Both the position numbers and the translations under genes were made by a program. Positions 20,294 through 31,395 of a stretch of 63,433 nt of DNA are shown in pieces. This DNA is from Rhizobium sp. Q54 (lineage in GTDB: Bacteria > Pseudomonadota > Alphaproteobacteria > SHVZ01), in the NCBI GenBank assembly GCA_945871425.1, contig CAMBVS010000017.1, positions 1 to 63,433 of the forward strand, given 5' to 3'. Each line of letters opens with the position of its first letter. Position 1 is the stretch's first letter. Under the pieces are notes generated by a model. It did not search any database. It was not told the DNA's origin and saw only the letters and a list, made by a program, of their open reading frames with translations.

Positions 20294-20321
20294 TTTTCCG
20301 ATCGGAACATTGTTTTATGAT
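20294..20321. promoter_or_regulatory. Divergent promoter with perfect palindromic operator
   Basis: The perfect 12-bp palindrome TTCCGATCGGAA lies at 20296-20307. It is followed on the plus strand by TATGAT (20316-20321), a good -10 for dppB; the overlapping TATCAT on the other strand could serve the lyase gene. The -35 sequences are weak. A repressor dimer at the palindrome would block or steer both operons. No regulator gene is adjacent. Confidence 0.5.
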
Positions 20322-20417
20322 AGGGTTGCGCCGAGGGGAAGGCTTGTCTTATGGTCCGCGGCTTCGGGTGCTCGTAAGATCGAGGCGCCGGAAAGGGGAG
20401 GGGGGCCGCTAGAGCCG

Positions 20418-21362
20418 ATGCTTCGTTACCTAGTCTATCGACTCCTGTCGGCGATTCCCGTGCTGGTCGTCGTCTCCCTTGTCTCCTTCCTCATCATTTT
20501 TCTCGTTCCCGGCGACCCGGCCTCCGAGATCGCGGGCCCCGGCGCCAGCAGCGGCGAGGTGGAGCGGATCCGCAACGATCTGGGGCTGAACCGGCCGTTC
20601 CACGAGCAGATGCTGACCTACTACGAGCGCCTTGCCCATGGCGATCTCGGCCGCTCGATCCTGCTGGGACGAGGGGTCATGGAGGCGATGATCGAGCGGG
20701 CACCGGTGACGCTGTCGCTGACTGCCGCCGGCCTCTTCATGGCCATCTTCGTCGGCGTGTCCCTCGGCGTCATCGGAGCGGTCAAGCAGAACACGGCAAT
20801 CGACCAGACTGCCATGACGGTCGCGTTGCTCGGCCTCTCGGTGCCTGACTTCTGGCTTGGCCTGGTCATGATCTACGTCTTCGCCGTCTCGCTGGGCTGG
20901 CTGCCGACTGGCGGTTATGTGCCGATGTCCGAGAGCTTCACCGGCTGGCTCCGCTCGATGGCGATGCCCGCGCTGGCGCTGGGCTTCACTCAGACGGGGC
21001 TGATCGCGCGCATCACGCGCGCCACCATGCTGGAAGTGCTGCGCCAGGACTACATCCGCACTGCACGCGCCAAGGGCATGCCCGAATGGGTCGTGGTCGG
21101 CCGCCACGCGCTAGCCAACACGCTGATCCCGGTCGTCACCGTGATCGGCCTGATCGTCGGCATCCTCCTCGGCGGCGCGGTCGTCGTCGAGCAGGTGTTC
21201 TCGCTTCCCGGCGCCGGCCGGCTGATCATCGGCGCCATCCTCCGGCGCGACTTCCCGGTGATCCAGGGCGGCCTGCTGCTGATCGCCTCGATCTTCGTCG
21301 CGGTCAACATCGTCGTCGACATCCTCTATGCCTATCTCGACCCCCGCATCCGCTATGACTGA
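20418..21362 (+). CDS. Peptide ABC transporter permease, DppB type
   Basis: A 314-residue inner-membrane permease with about six helices. The N-terminus RYLVYRLLSAIPVLVVVSL, the VPGDPA segment and the EAA-like loop DYIRTARAKGM are characteristic of OppB/DppB. ATG at 20418 gives the standard start; the longer open frame is non-coding leader. It is the first gene of a dppBCDF operon. The solute-binding protein that normally precedes it is absent here. Confidence 0.92.
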   Translation: MLRYLVYRLLSAIPVLVVVSLVSFLIIFLVPGDPASEIAGPGASSGEVERIRNDLGLNRPFHEQMLTYYERLAHGDLGRSILLGRGVMEAMIERAPVTLSLTAAGLFMAIFVGVSLGVIGAVKQNTAIDQTAMTVALLGLSVPDFWLGLVMIYVFAVSLGWLPTGGYVPMSESFTGWLRSMAMPALALGFTQTGLIARITRATMLEVLRQDYIRTARAKGMPEWVVVGRHALANTLIPVVTVIGLIVGILLGGAVVVEQVFSLPGAGRLIIGAILRRDFPVIQGGLLLIASIFVAVNIVVDILYAYLDPRIRYD

Positions 21363-22226
21363 GAGCCGGCTCGCCCTCTTCCTCGACCGCGTCCGCCGGT
21401 CGAGCCTGATCCACCGGCTGTTCAAGCACCGGCTGTTCCTTACTGGCTTAATTCTTTTCTTGGTCGTGGTTCTGATGGCGATCCTGGCGGGGGTGCTGGC
21501 GCCGCACCTGCCGAACCAGAACAACTTCCGCTACCGGCTGGGCGAGCCGAATGCCATCTACTGGCTCGGCACCGACAATTTTGGCCGGGACGTGCTGTCG
21601 CGCGTGATCTACGGCAGTCAGGTCAGCCTCCGCATCGCCCTCATGGTCGTCATCATGAACGCGGTGTTCGGCACCCTGATCGGCGCCTCGGCCGGGTACT
21701 TCCGCAAGCTCGACAACCCGATCATGCGGGTGATGGATGGCCTCATGGCCTTCCCGGCGATCCTGCTCGCGATCGCGCTGGCAGCGACCCTCGGCCCATC
21801 GGAGTTCAATGCGGTGATCGCGCTGACCGTCGCCTATACGCCGCGGACGGCACGCATCGTGCGCGCGTCCGTGCTGGTGGTCCGCGAGATGGACTATGTG
21901 CAGGCGGCGCTCGCCTCCGGCGCGGGCCATCTCCGTATCCTCTTCCGCCACGTGCTGGTCAACTCGATGGCGCCGCTGATCGTGCAGCTCACCTTCATTT
22001 TCGCGCTCGCGGTCCTGGCCGAAGCCGTGCTCTCCTTCATCGGCGTCGGTCCGCCGCCGCCGACGCCGACCTGGGGCAACATCATCTCCGAAGGCCGCAA
22101 CTACATCCGCGAGGCGCCGTGGATCTCGCTCTATCCGGGGATCGCCATCGCCTTCACCGTCCTCGGCCTCAACCTCCTCGGTGACGGTCTCCGTGACGTC
22201 CTCGACCCGCGCATGAAGGTGGAACG

Positions 22227-22230
<4 letters not shown>
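21355..22230 (+). CDS. Peptide ABC transporter permease, DppC type
   Basis: The second permease, 291 residues, pairs with DppB. The family marks are [22 protein letters not shown], the EAA loop [13 protein letters not shown] and the C-terminal [15 protein letters not shown]. It overlaps dppB by 8 bases and the ATPase gene by 4 bases. Substrate specificity cannot be read from permeases. Confidence 0.92.
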
Positions 22231-23194
<964 letters not shown>

Positions 23195-23198
<4 letters not shown>

Positions 23199-24190
23199 CC
23201 GCGGCGGCGACGGCGCCCTTCATCGAGGTCGACAACCTCGTCAAGCACTTCCCCATCAAGAAGGGATTCTTCTCCTCGGGCGATGCCGGAACGGTGCGGG
23301 CGGTCGACGGGATCAGCTTCACCGTCGCCCGCGGCGAGACGCTCGGCCTGGTAGGCGAGTCCGGCTGCGGCAAGTCGACCACCGGCCGGCTCATGCTCCG
23401 TCTGATCGATCCTACTTCCGGAGCGCTCCGCTACGACGGCACCGATCTCGCCCGGGTCTCGCCGAAGGAGATGCGCGCGCGTCGGCGCGAGCTGCAGATC
23501 ATCTTCCAGGACCCGTTCTCGTCCTTGAATCCCCGGATGACGGTCGAGAACATCATCACCGAGCCGCTGGTGATCCACAGCATCGGCAACAGTGCCTCGC
23601 GCCGGGCGCGGGCGCACGAGCTGCTGGATATCGTCGGGCTGGCGCGGAGCTATGCCAACCGCTACCCGCACGAGTTCTCCGGCGGCCAGCGCCAGCGCAT
23701 CGGCATCGCGCGCGCACTCGCGCTCCGCCCGCAGTTCATTGTCTGCGACGAGCCGGTCTCGGCGCTCGACGTCTCGATCCAGGCCCAGGTCATCAACCTG
23801 ATGCAGGACCTGCAGAAGGAATTCGGGCTCACCTATCTCTTCATCAGCCACAACCTCGCCGTCATCCGTCACATCGCCGACCGCGTAGCGGTGATGTATC
23901 TCGGCAAGATCGTCGAGCTGACCGACAAGCACAGCCTCTACGCGGCGCCGAAGCACCCGTATACCCAGGCGCTTCTCTCGGCGATCCCGGTCGCCAATCC
24001 CGATCATCAGAAGATCGCGCGCGTGGTCCTGGGCGGCGACGTGCCGAGTCCGCTCAACCCGCCGTCGGGCTGCCGCTTCCACACGCGCTGCCCCTATGCC
24101 GAGGCGCGCTGCAAGGCGATCGAGCCGCCGCTGGTCGATGTCGGCGGCGGCCACTACGTCGCCTGCCACCTCGTCCAACCCTCCGCCTAG
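23195..24190 (+). CDS. Peptide ABC transporter ATPase, DppF type
   Basis: A 331-residue second ATPase of the importer: Walker [10 protein letters not shown], signature [15 protein letters not shown], Walker [13 protein letters not shown] and the C-terminal [18 protein letters not shown]. The ATG overlaps the dppD stop as ATGA. The open frame extends upstream, but only as a shadow of dppD. The PLP enzyme gene follows after 9 bases, so uptake and metabolism are co-transcribed. Confidence 0.92.
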
Positions 24191-24199
24191 GCACCTCCC

Positions 24200-25135
24200 A
24201 TGGGTTATACGCTGGCCGATTTCCGCGCCGCGGCGGCGCGCATCAAGGGGCTCGTCCGCCGCACGCCGATGATGCCGAGCTGCGGTCCGGTCACCATCGG
24301 GCCCGACATCGCGCTCAAGCTCGAATGCCTGCAGATCACCGGCTCGTTCAAGCCGCGCGGCGCGGTCAACGCGCTGAAGAGCCTGCCGGATGTCGCGATC
24401 CGTAAGGGCATCATCACCGCGTCGGGCGGCAACCACGGCAAGGCGGTCGCCTATGCCGGCTGGATCGCCAAGACCCGCGCCGTCGTCTACCTGCCGAAAA
24501 GCGCGCCGCCGGAGAAGGCGGCGACGATCCGGGCCTTCGGGGCCGAGCCGATCACCTTCGGCGAGGTGTGGGACGACTCCAACGCCGAGGCCAAGCGCCA
24601 TGCCGAGCGCGAGGGCATGACCTACATTCATCCGTTCGGGGACGAGTCGGTGATCCTGGGACAGGGCACGCTCGGGCTCGAGGTGCTGGAGGATCTGCCC
24701 GACGTCGATGTGGTCCTGACGGCGATCGGCGGCGGCGGCTTCGCGGCCGGTGTCGCCGCTGCGATCAAGTCGGCGAAGCCGGGGGTGCGGATCGTCGGCA
24801 TCGAGCCGACGGGCGCACCGACGCTGCATGACAGCCTGAAGGCGGGCAAACTCGTCACCCTCGACAAGATCGAGAGCAAGGTCAGCACCCTGTCGGCGAA
24901 GCGCTCCGATCAGATCAATCTCGACCTGATCGGGAAGCACGTGGAACGCATCGTGCTGGTCACAGATGACGAGATGCGGGATGCGGCCCGCTGGCTGTGG
25001 AAGGAGCTCGGCATCGCCGCCGAGCTCTCCGGCGCCGCTTCTCTCGCGGCGTTGCTGACCGGCAAGCTCGAGCTGCCCAAGGGCGCCAAGGTCTGCGCCG
25101 TGGTCTGCGGCGCCGGGACCGACGGGATCGGCTGA
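24200..25135 (+). CDS. Threonine/serine dehydratase-like PLP enzyme
   Basis: A 311-residue fold-type II PLP protein without the ACT-like regulatory domain. The lysine motif ITGSFKPRGAVNAL, the ASGGNHGKAVAYAG phosphate loop and the GGGGFAAG loop are visible. Candidate activities are catabolic threonine or serine dehydratase, or a relative such as the hydroxyectoine-pathway EutB. It is the last gene of the dpp operon and faces the diaminopropionate lyase operon, so both divergent units end in or start with an ammonia-releasing PLP enzyme. The exact substrate is unknown. Confidence 0.85.
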   Translation: MGYTLADFRAAAARIKGLVRRTPMMPSCGPVTIGPDIALKLECLQITGSFKPRGAVNALKSLPDVAIRKGIITASGGNHGKAVAYAGWIAKTRAVVYLPKSAPPEKAATIRAFGAEPITFGEVWDDSNAEAKRHAEREGMTYIHPFGDESVILGQGTLGLEVLEDLPDVDVVLTAIGGGGFAAGVAAAIKSAKPGVRIVGIEPTGAPTLHDSLKAGKLVTLDKIESKVSTLSAKRSDQINLDLIGKHVERIVLVTDDEMRDAARWLWKELGIAAELSGAASLAALLTGKLELPKGAKVCAVVCGAGTDGIG

Positions 25136-25148
25136 CCGGAAGGAAGAA

Positions 25149-25172
25149 GGGCGCCGCCTTCCGGCGACGCCC
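25149..25172 (-). terminator. rpsD terminator hairpin
   Basis: GGGCG.CGCC pairs with GGCG.CGCCC around a TTCC loop with one internal mismatch. Read on the minus strand it follows the rpsD stop and is succeeded by TTCTTCC. It may work on both strands, since the dehydratase gene converges on it. Confidence 0.6.
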
Positions 25173-25198
25173 TCGCTTCGAAGCTCAGGAAACCGAGA

Positions 25199-25813
25199 TC
25201 AGCGCGAGTAGAACTCGACGACCTGGTTCGGCTCCATCTGCACCGGGAACGGCACGTCCTCGAGCGCGGGCTTCCGCGTGAACTTGCCCTTCATCGCCTT
25301 GTGGTCGACCTCGATGTAGTCGGGTACGTCGCGCTCGCCGGACTGGACCGCTTCGAGCACGACGTTCAGCGTCTTCGACGCTTCCTTCACCTCGATGGTG
25401 TCGCCGTCCTTGACCATGTAGGAGCCGATGTTGACCCGGCGGCCGTTGACCTTGATGTGGCCGTGGTTGACGAATTGGCGCGCGGCGAAGACCGTCACGA
25501 CGAACTTCATGCGGTAGACGACGGTGTCGAGGCGGCGCTCGAGCAGCTCGATCAGGTTGGCGCCGGTGTCGCCCTTGCGGCGCACGGCCTCGTCGTAGAG
25601 GCGGCGGAACTGGCGCTCGCCGATGTTGCCGTAGTAGCCCTTCAGCTTCTGCTTGGCCATCAGCTGGATGCCGTAGTCGGACGGCTTCTTGCGGCGCTGG
25701 CCGTGCTGGCCCGGGCCGTATTCGCGGCGGTTGACCGGGCTCTTCGGCCGGCCCCAGAGATTGACTCCGAGCCGGCGGTTGATCTTGTACTTGGCGTTCT
25801 CACGCTTTGCCAT
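25199..25813 (-). CDS. rpsD: 30S ribosomal protein S4
   Basis: The primary 16S rRNA-binding protein of the small subunit, 204 residues. The alphaproteobacterial N-terminus [20 protein letters not shown] lacks the four zinc cysteines of the C+ form. The S4 RNA-binding domain has [28 protein letters not shown], and the end VVEFYSR is the family signature. It is a single-gene unit with its own promoter and terminator rather than part of the alpha operon. Confidence 0.98.
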   Translation of the reverse strand: MAKRENAKYKINRRLGVNLWGRPKSPVNRREYGPGQHGQRRKKPSDYGIQLMAKQKLKGYYGNIGERQFRRLYDEAVRRKGDTGANLIELLERRLDTVVYRMKFVVTVFAARQFVNHGHIKVNGRRVNIGSYMVKDGDTIEVKEASKTLNVVLEAVQSGERDVPDYIEVDHKAMKGKFTRKPALEDVPFPVQMEPNQVVEFYSR

Positions 25814-25861
25814 GGTTGCTCCGTATTGGGCTGTTTGTTTGTCCCGGTAGGGCCAATGGCC

Positions 25862-25893
25862 GGAACGCGCCTCGTTGGACGCGTTCGCGTTCC
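25862..25893 (-). promoter_or_regulatory. Inverted repeat in the rpsD leader
   Basis: GGAACGCG and CGCGTTCC form a perfect 8-bp stem in the roughly 90-base 5' leader of rpsD, with a 16-base loop that itself contains CGCG repeats. S4 controls its own synthesis through leader RNA in some bacteria, so an autoregulatory role is possible but unproven. Confidence 0.35.
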
Positions 25894-25910
25894 CGGGAAG
25901 GAAGCGGCGG

Positions 25911-25938
25911 AGTATAGGGACCGGGATTCGCTTGTCAA
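25911..25938 (-). promoter_or_regulatory. rpsD: rpsD sigma-70 promoter
   Basis: Read on the minus strand, TTGACA (25938-25933) and TATACT (25916-25911) are separated by 16 bases. This is close to a perfect housekeeping promoter and is placed about 100 bases upstream of the rpsD start, as expected for a strongly expressed ribosomal gene. Confidence 0.75.
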
Positions 25939-25998
25939 ACGTCCGGTGACCCCGTGTAGGCTCTCTCGGACGGTGATCCCAAAGAGCGGGCGACGGCG

Positions 25999-27372
25999 AT
26001 GTCCACGGCTTTGCGCGGCGCGAATTATCGCAACGATAACATGATGATAGGTTTCTCGGACCTGAAGAAGCTCAGGACCGAGAGGCCGCTGGTCCTGACC
26101 GGGGGGCGGGGCATCTTCGTCATCGACGAGCGCGGGCGTGACTATATCGAGGCGGTGTCGTCCTTCTACTGCGCGGCGCTCGGCTTCAGCGACGAGGAGC
26201 TGGTTGAGGCGGCGATCCGCCAGCTGCGCGCCCTGCCGATGTATCCCTCGGCCTCGCACCGTACAGTCCCGGTGGTGATGGAGCTGGCCGAGCGGCTGGC
26301 GGCGATCTCCCCGATCCCCAAGACCCACGTCGCCTTCGCCGCCACGGGCTCTGAGGCGAACGACAGCCTGGTCAAGTTCCTCTGGTACGCCAACGTCTAT
26401 GGTGGCGAACCCAGGCGGCGCAAGGTGATCTCGCGCCGGGGCAGCTATCACGGCGGCACCATCATGACGACGGCGCTCGGCGGCGGCTCGCCGTTGCACC
26501 GGAGCTTCGCCGTCCCGACCGACGACTGCCTCTATGTCAGCCACCCGACCGGCGCAGCGCCGGGCGAGAGCGAGGAGGCCTATTCCGACCGTCTCGCCGA
26601 GGAGGTCCGCCAGACCATCGAGTCGGCGGGGCCGGAGACGGTCGGGGCCTTCCTTGCCGAGCCGGTGTCGACCTCGGCCGGCTGGTGCCCGCCGCCTGCC
26701 GGTTACTTCCAGAAGATCAAGCGGGTGCTCGACCGCTACGGCGTCCGGCTCTTCGTCGACGAGGTCGTCACCGGCTTCGGCCGGACCGGCCGGATGTGGG
26801 GCAGCGAGACGCTGGGCATCGAGGCGGATTGCCTCACCTCGGCCAAGGGCATGTCGGGGGCCTATCAGCCGATCTCGGCCGTGCTGATGTCCGATGACTT
26901 CTACCGTCGGCTGGAGACGGGCAGCGACGAGAACGGCTGGTTCGCCCACAGCGGCACCTACCATGCCCATCCGGTCGCCGCCGCCGTCGCGCTCAAGACG
27001 CTGGAGATCTTCGAGCGGCGCCAGATCGTCAAGCATGTGCAGTCGGTGATCCCGGCCTGGACCAAGGCGCTCGCCGGCCTCGAGGACCATCCCCTGGTCG
27101 AGACCACACGCCATCTCGGTCTGGGCGGTGCGATCGAGTTCAAGCGGAAACCCGAACCGGGCGAGGGCAACGTCGCCAGCCTCAGGGTCGGCGGCGTCGC
27201 CAAGAAGGTCTACGAGGCCGGATTGGAGATCGGCATCATCACCCGCCCACTCGACAAGTGCGTGGTATTGGCGCCGCCGCTGATCATCACCGAGGCCGAG
27301 ATCGGCGAGCTCGCCCGCCGGCTCCGCCGCGCCATGGATATGGTGTTGGCGGACACGAAGAGCGGCGACTAG
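25999..27372 (+). CDS. Class III (omega) aminotransferase
   Basis: A 457-residue PLP-dependent aminotransferase of the beta-alanine/GABA/diamine type. Marks include [25 protein letters not shown], the cofactor aspartate in [15 protein letters not shown] and the Schiff-base lysine in [16 protein letters not shown], followed by [10 protein letters not shown]. Donor specificity (beta-alanine, putrescine, taurine or others) cannot be read by eye. The stop overlaps the convergent trmJ stop in a CTAG tetranucleotide. It stands alone, divergent from rpsD. Confidence 0.9.
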   Translation: MSTALRGANYRNDNMMIGFSDLKKLRTERPLVLTGGRGIFVIDERGRDYIEAVSSFYCAALGFSDEELVEAAIRQLRALPMYPSASHRTVPVVMELAERLAAISPIPKTHVAFAATGSEANDSLVKFLWYANVYGGEPRRRKVISRRGSYHGGTIMTTALGGGSPLHRSFAVPTDDCLYVSHPTGAAPGESEEAYSDRLAEEVRQTIESAGPETVGAFLAEPVSTSAGWCPPPAGYFQKIKRVLDRYGVRLFVDEVVTGFGRTGRMWGSETLGIEADCLTSAKGMSGAYQPISAVLMSDDFYRRLETGSDENGWFAHSGTYHAHPVAAAVALKTLEIFERRQIVKHVQSVIPAWTKALAGLEDHPLVETTRHLGLGGAIEFKRKPEPGEGNVASLRVGGVAKKVYEAGLEIGIITRPLDKCVVLAPPLIITEAEIGELARRLRRAMDMVLADTKSGD

Positions 27373-28136
27373 CCGTCGAACTTCCGCTTGTCGACCAGGC
27401 AGCGGATGGCGCCGTGAAGCGTGCGCAGCTCCTGGCTGGTCGGGCGCGCCCGCTGGAACAGATTGCGGAGGTTCCTGACCATTGTCGGGCGCTGGTCGAG
27501 GTTGCGCAGGAAGCCGCAATCGTCGAGCTCGGCCTCGAAGCGCTCCATGAAGTTCATCAGCTCGGCCTTCGCCGCCGGCTCGTCGCCGCCGCCCCAGTGC
27601 TGGCGGTCGGGGGTCGCGTCGGCCGCCTGCAGCCACTCGTATCCGACGAGCAGCACCGCCTGGGCGAGATTGAGGGAGGAGAAGGCGGGGTTCAGCGGCA
27701 CGGCGACGATGGTGTCGGCAAGCGGGATGTCGTCGTTGGTGAGGCCCATCCGCTCCGGCCCGAACAGGAGCCCGGGCTTTTGTCCGTCGGCGATCAACGT
27801 GCGGAGACCGACGGCGGCCGCCCGCGGGGTCAGCACCGGCTTCACCATGTCGCGGGGCCTAGCGGTGGTGGCGAAGACATGGGTCAGGTCGGCCAGCGCA
27901 TCCTCGAGCCGCGGGAAGACCCGGGCGCCGTCGATCACCTCGTTGGCGCCGGAGGCGGCGGCGCGCGCCCGCTCGTTCGGCCAGCCGTCGCGGGGGGCGA
28001 CCAGCCGCATCTCAGTCAGGCCGCAGTTGAGCATGGCGCGGGCGGCGAGCCCGATGTTCTCGCCGAGCTGGGGCTGATGCAGGATCACCGGCGGTCCGCC
28101 GCCGAGCCCTGCCTGCTTGCGATTGGTCCCGGCCAT
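27369..28136 (-). CDS. trmJ: tRNA (cytidine/uridine-2'-O-)-methyltransferase TrmJ
   Basis: A SPOUT-fold RNA 2'-O-methyltransferase of 255 residues. Motif 1 is the N-terminal ILHQPQLGENIGLAARAMLNCG, and the knot motifs GLLFGPERMGLTNDDI and VPLNPAFSSLNLAQAVLLV are present. TrmJ modifies position 32 of tRNA. The gene is 8 bases downstream of cimA and is the last of the minus-strand run. TrmL-type enzymes are shorter, so TrmJ is preferred. Confidence 0.9.
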   Translation of the reverse strand: MAGTNRKQAGLGGGPPVILHQPQLGENIGLAARAMLNCGLTEMRLVAPRDGWPNERARAAASGANEVIDGARVFPRLEDALADLTHVFATTARPRDMVKPVLTPRAAAVGLRTLIADGQKPGLLFGPERMGLTNDDIPLADTIVAVPLNPAFSSLNLAQAVLLVGYEWLQAADATPDRQHWGGGDEPAAKAELMNFMERFEAELDDCGFLRNLDQRPTMVRNLRNLFQRARPTSQELRTLHGAIRCLVDKRKFDG

Positions 28137-28144
28137 CTAGGCTC

Positions 28145-29749
28145 CTAGGCAGCGGCGGCCACCGGCACGCCCTCCTTCAGCAGCTTCCAGGTGATGCTGT
28201 CGGAAAGCGCGTCGACCGAGGCGTCGATGATGTTGGGCGAGACGCCGACCGTGTTCCAGCGCCGGCCGTTGCCGTCGGCGCTTTCGATCATCACCCGCGT
28301 GACCGCGTTGGTGCCGCCGGCCTGGGTCAGGATGCGGACCTTGTAGTCGACCAGACGCACCTGATCGAGCATCGGATAGAGGTTGCCGAGCGCCTTCCTG
28401 AGTGCGGTGTCCAGCGCGTTGACCGGGCCGTTGCCCATCGCGACCTCGTGGTGCAGCACGTTGCCGATGCCGAGCGTCACCGTCGCCTCGGATTCGGTGA
28501 CCAGCTCGCCCTGGGCATTGAAGCGGCGCTCGTCCATGACCCGAAAGCGCCTGACGGCGAAATACTCAGGCACCTGGCCGAAGGCGCGGCGGGCGAGCAG
28601 CTCGAAGCTCGCCTCGGCGCCGTCGAAGGCATAGCCCTGGGATTCGCGTGCCTTCACGTGTTCGATCAGCTTCGGCAGGCGCGGATCGTCGCCCGAGACC
28701 TCGAGACCGATCTCGCGGAACCGCGCCATCAGGTTCGAGCGCCCGGCCTGGTCGGAGACGACGACGTGGCGGCGGTTGCCGACCAGGCCGGGATCGATGT
28801 GCTCATAGGCCCGCGTGTCCTTCTCGACCGCGGACGCGTGCAGCCCGCCCTTGTGCGCGAAGGCCGACTCCCCGACATAGGGGGCCTGGCGCAGCGGTGC
28901 CCGGTTCAGCCGCTCGTCCAGCAGGCGCGAGACCTGGGCGAGGTGGCGGAGGCCGTCGGCATCGACGCCGGTCTCGAATCCCATCTTCAGGATCAGGGTC
29001 GGGATCAGCGTCACCAGGTTGGCGTTACCGCAACGCTCGCCGAGCCCGTTCAGCGTCCCCTGGATCATGCGCGCGCCGGCGCGGACGGCGGCGAGCGAGT
29101 TGGCGACGGCGTTGCCGGTGTCGTCATGGCAGTGGATGCCGAGCCGGTCCGCCGGTACCCGCGCAGCGGCGTCGCGGACGATCTCCTCGATCTCGTGCGG
29201 CAGCGTGCCGCCGTTGGTATCGCAGAGGACCAGCCAGCGGGCGCCGGCCTTGTGGGCGGCTTCCAGGCCGGCGAGCGCATAGTCGCGGCTGGCCTTCCAG
29301 CCGTCGAAGAAGTGCTCGGCGTCGAACACCACCTCCCGGACCTTCGTCGCCGCATGGGCGACCGACTCGGCGATCATCGCCAGGTTCTCGTCGAGGGGGA
29401 CGCCGAGGGCGATCGTCACCTGGAAGTCCCAGGACTTGCCGACCAGTGTCGCGACGGGGGCGCCGGCGCCGAGCGTGGCGGCGAGGCCGGGATCGTTGGC
29501 GGCACTGCGCCCGGACCGGCGGGTCATGCCGAAGGCGGCGAGGCGCGCGGTCCTGAGGTCTGGCTTGTCCGCGAAGAAGCGGTCGTCGGTCGGGTTGGCG
29601 CCGGGCCAGCCGCCCTCGATGTAGTCGATGCCGAGCCGGTCGAGCGCCTCGGCGATGGCGCGCTTGTCCTCGGCCGAGAAGTCGACACCCTGGGTCTGGG
29701 CGCCGTCTCGGAGCGTGGTGTCGTAGAGGTAGAGGCGTGCGCCGGCCAT
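28145..29749 (-). CDS. cimA: Citramalate synthase
   Basis: Condenses pyruvate and acetyl-CoA to (R)-citramalate, the start of the pyruvate route to 2-oxobutyrate and isoleucine. The protein is about 534 residues with the DRE-TIM metallolyase domain first (LYLYDTTLRDGAQTQGVDFS, and the metal site GIHCHDDTGNAVANSLAAV) and a LeuA-type regulatory dimer domain at the C-terminus, so isoleucine feedback is likely. ATG at 29749 is chosen; GTG at 29758 would add three residues. 2-isopropylmalate synthase is excluded by the RDGAQTQGV motif. Confidence 0.92.
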   Translation of the reverse strand: MAGARLYLYDTTLRDGAQTQGVDFSAEDKRAIAEALDRLGIDYIEGGWPGANPTDDRFFADKPDLRTARLAAFGMTRRSGRSAANDPGLAATLGAGAPVATLVGKSWDFQVTIALGVPLDENLAMIAESVAHAATKVREVVFDAEHFFDGWKASRDYALAGLEAAHKAGARWLVLCDTNGGTLPHEIEEIVRDAAARVPADRLGIHCHDDTGNAVANSLAAVRAGARMIQGTLNGLGERCGNANLVTLIPTLILKMGFETGVDADGLRHLAQVSRLLDERLNRAPLRQAPYVGESAFAHKGGLHASAVEKDTRAYEHIDPGLVGNRRHVVVSDQAGRSNLMARFREIGLEVSGDDPRLPKLIEHVKARESQGYAFDGAEASFELLARRAFGQVPEYFAVRRFRVMDERRFNAQGELVTESEATVTLGIGNVLHHEVAMGNGPVNALDTALRKALGNLYPMLDQVRLVDYKVRILTQAGGTNAVTRVMIESADGNGRRWNTVGVSPNIIDASVDALSDSITWKLLKEGVPVAAAA

Positions 29750-29769
29750 GTCCGTCACCCGGTTTCGGG

Positions 29770-31395
29770 TCAGGTGCTTACCACGCCGGCCGGCGCCGTC
29801 TCCAGGTCGAAGGCCGCGGCGAGCAGGGCCTGGGTGTAGGGATGCCGGGGCGCGGTCAGGATTTCCTCGGCCGGCCCTTCCTCGATCAGCTTGCCGTTCT
29901 TCAGCACCATGATCCGGTGCGACATGGCGCGGACGACCTTCAGATCATGGCTGATGAACAGGTAGGTGAGGCCGTGGCGGCGCTGCAGATCGCGGAGCAA
30001 ATCGACGATCTGGGCCTGGACCGAGCGGTCGAGGGCCGAGGTCGGCTCGTCCAGTACGATCAGCCGGGGCTTCAGCACGAGCGCGCGGGCGATGGCGACG
30101 CGCTGGCGCTGGCCGCCGGAGAACTCGTGCGGGTAGCGGTCGCGGGCGTCCGGGTCGAGGCCGACTTCGGTCAGCGCCTCGGCAATCCGCTTTTCCCGCT
30201 CCTCGTCCGAGACCCCGGGCTCATGCACCTCGAGGCCCTCGCCGACGATCTCGCCGATGGACATGCGGGGGCTGAGCGAGCCGTAGGGATCCTGGAAGAC
30301 GACCTGCATCTGGCGCCGGAGCGGCCTGAGGCGCCCGCCGCCGATGCCGGCGATCTCTTGCCCGTCGAATTGGATGCCGCCTTCCGATCGCTGCAGGCGC
30401 AACAGGGCCAGACCCAGCGTCGTCTTGCCGGAGCCGGATTCGCCGACCACGCCCAGCGTCTCGCCGCTGCGGATCTCCATGGTGATCCCGTCGACCGCCT
30501 TGATGTGGTCGACGGTACGGCGGAAGATGCCGGCCTTGATCGGGAACCAGACCTTGAGCTGGTCGGAGGCGAGGAGAACGGGTGCCTCCGGATCGGCTGG
30601 CTCGGGCGCCCCTTTGGGCTCGCTCGCCAGCAGATGCCGCGTATAGGCGTGCTGCGGCCGGGCGAACACCTCGGACACCGGGCCTTGCTCGACGATCTCG
30701 CCCCGGCTCATCACCGCGACCCGCTGGGCGACCTTGGCGACGATGCTGAGGTCGTGGCTGATCAGCAGCATGGCGAGGCCGAGCCTCTGCTGAAGGTCGC
30801 GGATCAACGCCAGGATCTGAGCCTGGATGGTGACGTCGAGGGCGGTGGTCGGCTCGTCGGCGATCAGGATGTCGGGCTCGTTGGCGAGCGCCATGGCGAT
30901 CATCACGCGCTGGCGCTGTCCACCTGAGAGCTGGTGGGGAAAGGCATCGAGCCGGCGCTCGCCGTCGGCGATGCCGACCAGGTGCAGCAGTTCGACGATG
31001 CGCGCACGCGCAGCGCTGCCGCCCATCTGCTTGTGCAGCATCAGGATCTCGCCGATCTGCCGCTCGACCGTATGCAGCGGGTTGAGCGAGGTCATCGGCT
31101 CCTGGAACACCATCGAGATGCGATCACCCCGGATCCGCATCAGGGTTTCCGGCGCGGCGCCCATCAGCTCCTTGCCATCGAAGCGGACCGAGCCCGAAGG
31201 GTGCGAGGCGACAGGGTAGGGGAGGAGCTGCAGGATCGAGAGCGCGGTCACCGACTTTCCGGAGCCGGACTCGCCGACCAGCGCCAGGGTCTCGCCACGC
31301 TCTAGGGTGAAGGAGACGTGCTTCACCGCTTCGACGCCCGCTACGGACGTCCGGAAGGTGACCGACAGGTCCTCCACCTCGAGCAGCGCCGTCAT
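29770..31395 (-). CDS. yejF: Microcin C/peptide-type ABC transporter ATPase YejF
   Basis: A 541-residue double ATPase. The N-terminal half has Walker [24 protein letters not shown] and [11 protein letters not shown]; the C-terminal half has [24 protein letters not shown] and [10 protein letters not shown]. The fused form marks YejF rather than separate Dpp ATPases. ATG at 31395 ([12 protein letters not shown]) overlaps yejE by 4 bases. It energises uptake of the substrate bound by YejA. Confidence 0.92.
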   Translation of the reverse strand: MTALLEVEDLSVTFRTSVAGVEAVKHVSFTLERGETLALVGESGSGKSVTALSILQLLPYPVASHPSGSVRFDGKELMGAAPETLMRIRGDRISMVFQEPMTSLNPLHTVERQIGEILMLHKQMGGSAARARIVELLHLVGIADGERRLDAFPHQLSGGQRQRVMIAMALANEPDILIADEPTTALDVTIQAQILALIRDLQQRLGLAMLLISHDLSIVAKVAQRVAVMSRGEIVEQGPVSEVFARPQHAYTRHLLASEPKGAPEPADPEAPVLLASDQLKVWFPIKAGIFRRTVDHIKAVDGITMEIRSGETLGVVGESGSGKTTLGLALLRLQRSEGGIQFDGQEIAGIGGGRLRPLRRQMQVVFQDPYGSLSPRMSIGEIVGEGLEVHEPGVSDEEREKRIAEALTEVGLDPDARDRYPHEFSGGQRQRVAIARALVLKPRLIVLDEPTSALDRSVQAQIVDLLRDLQRRHGLTYLFISHDLKVVRAMSHRIMVLKNGKLIEEGPAEEILTAPRHPYTQALLAAAFDLETAPAGVVST

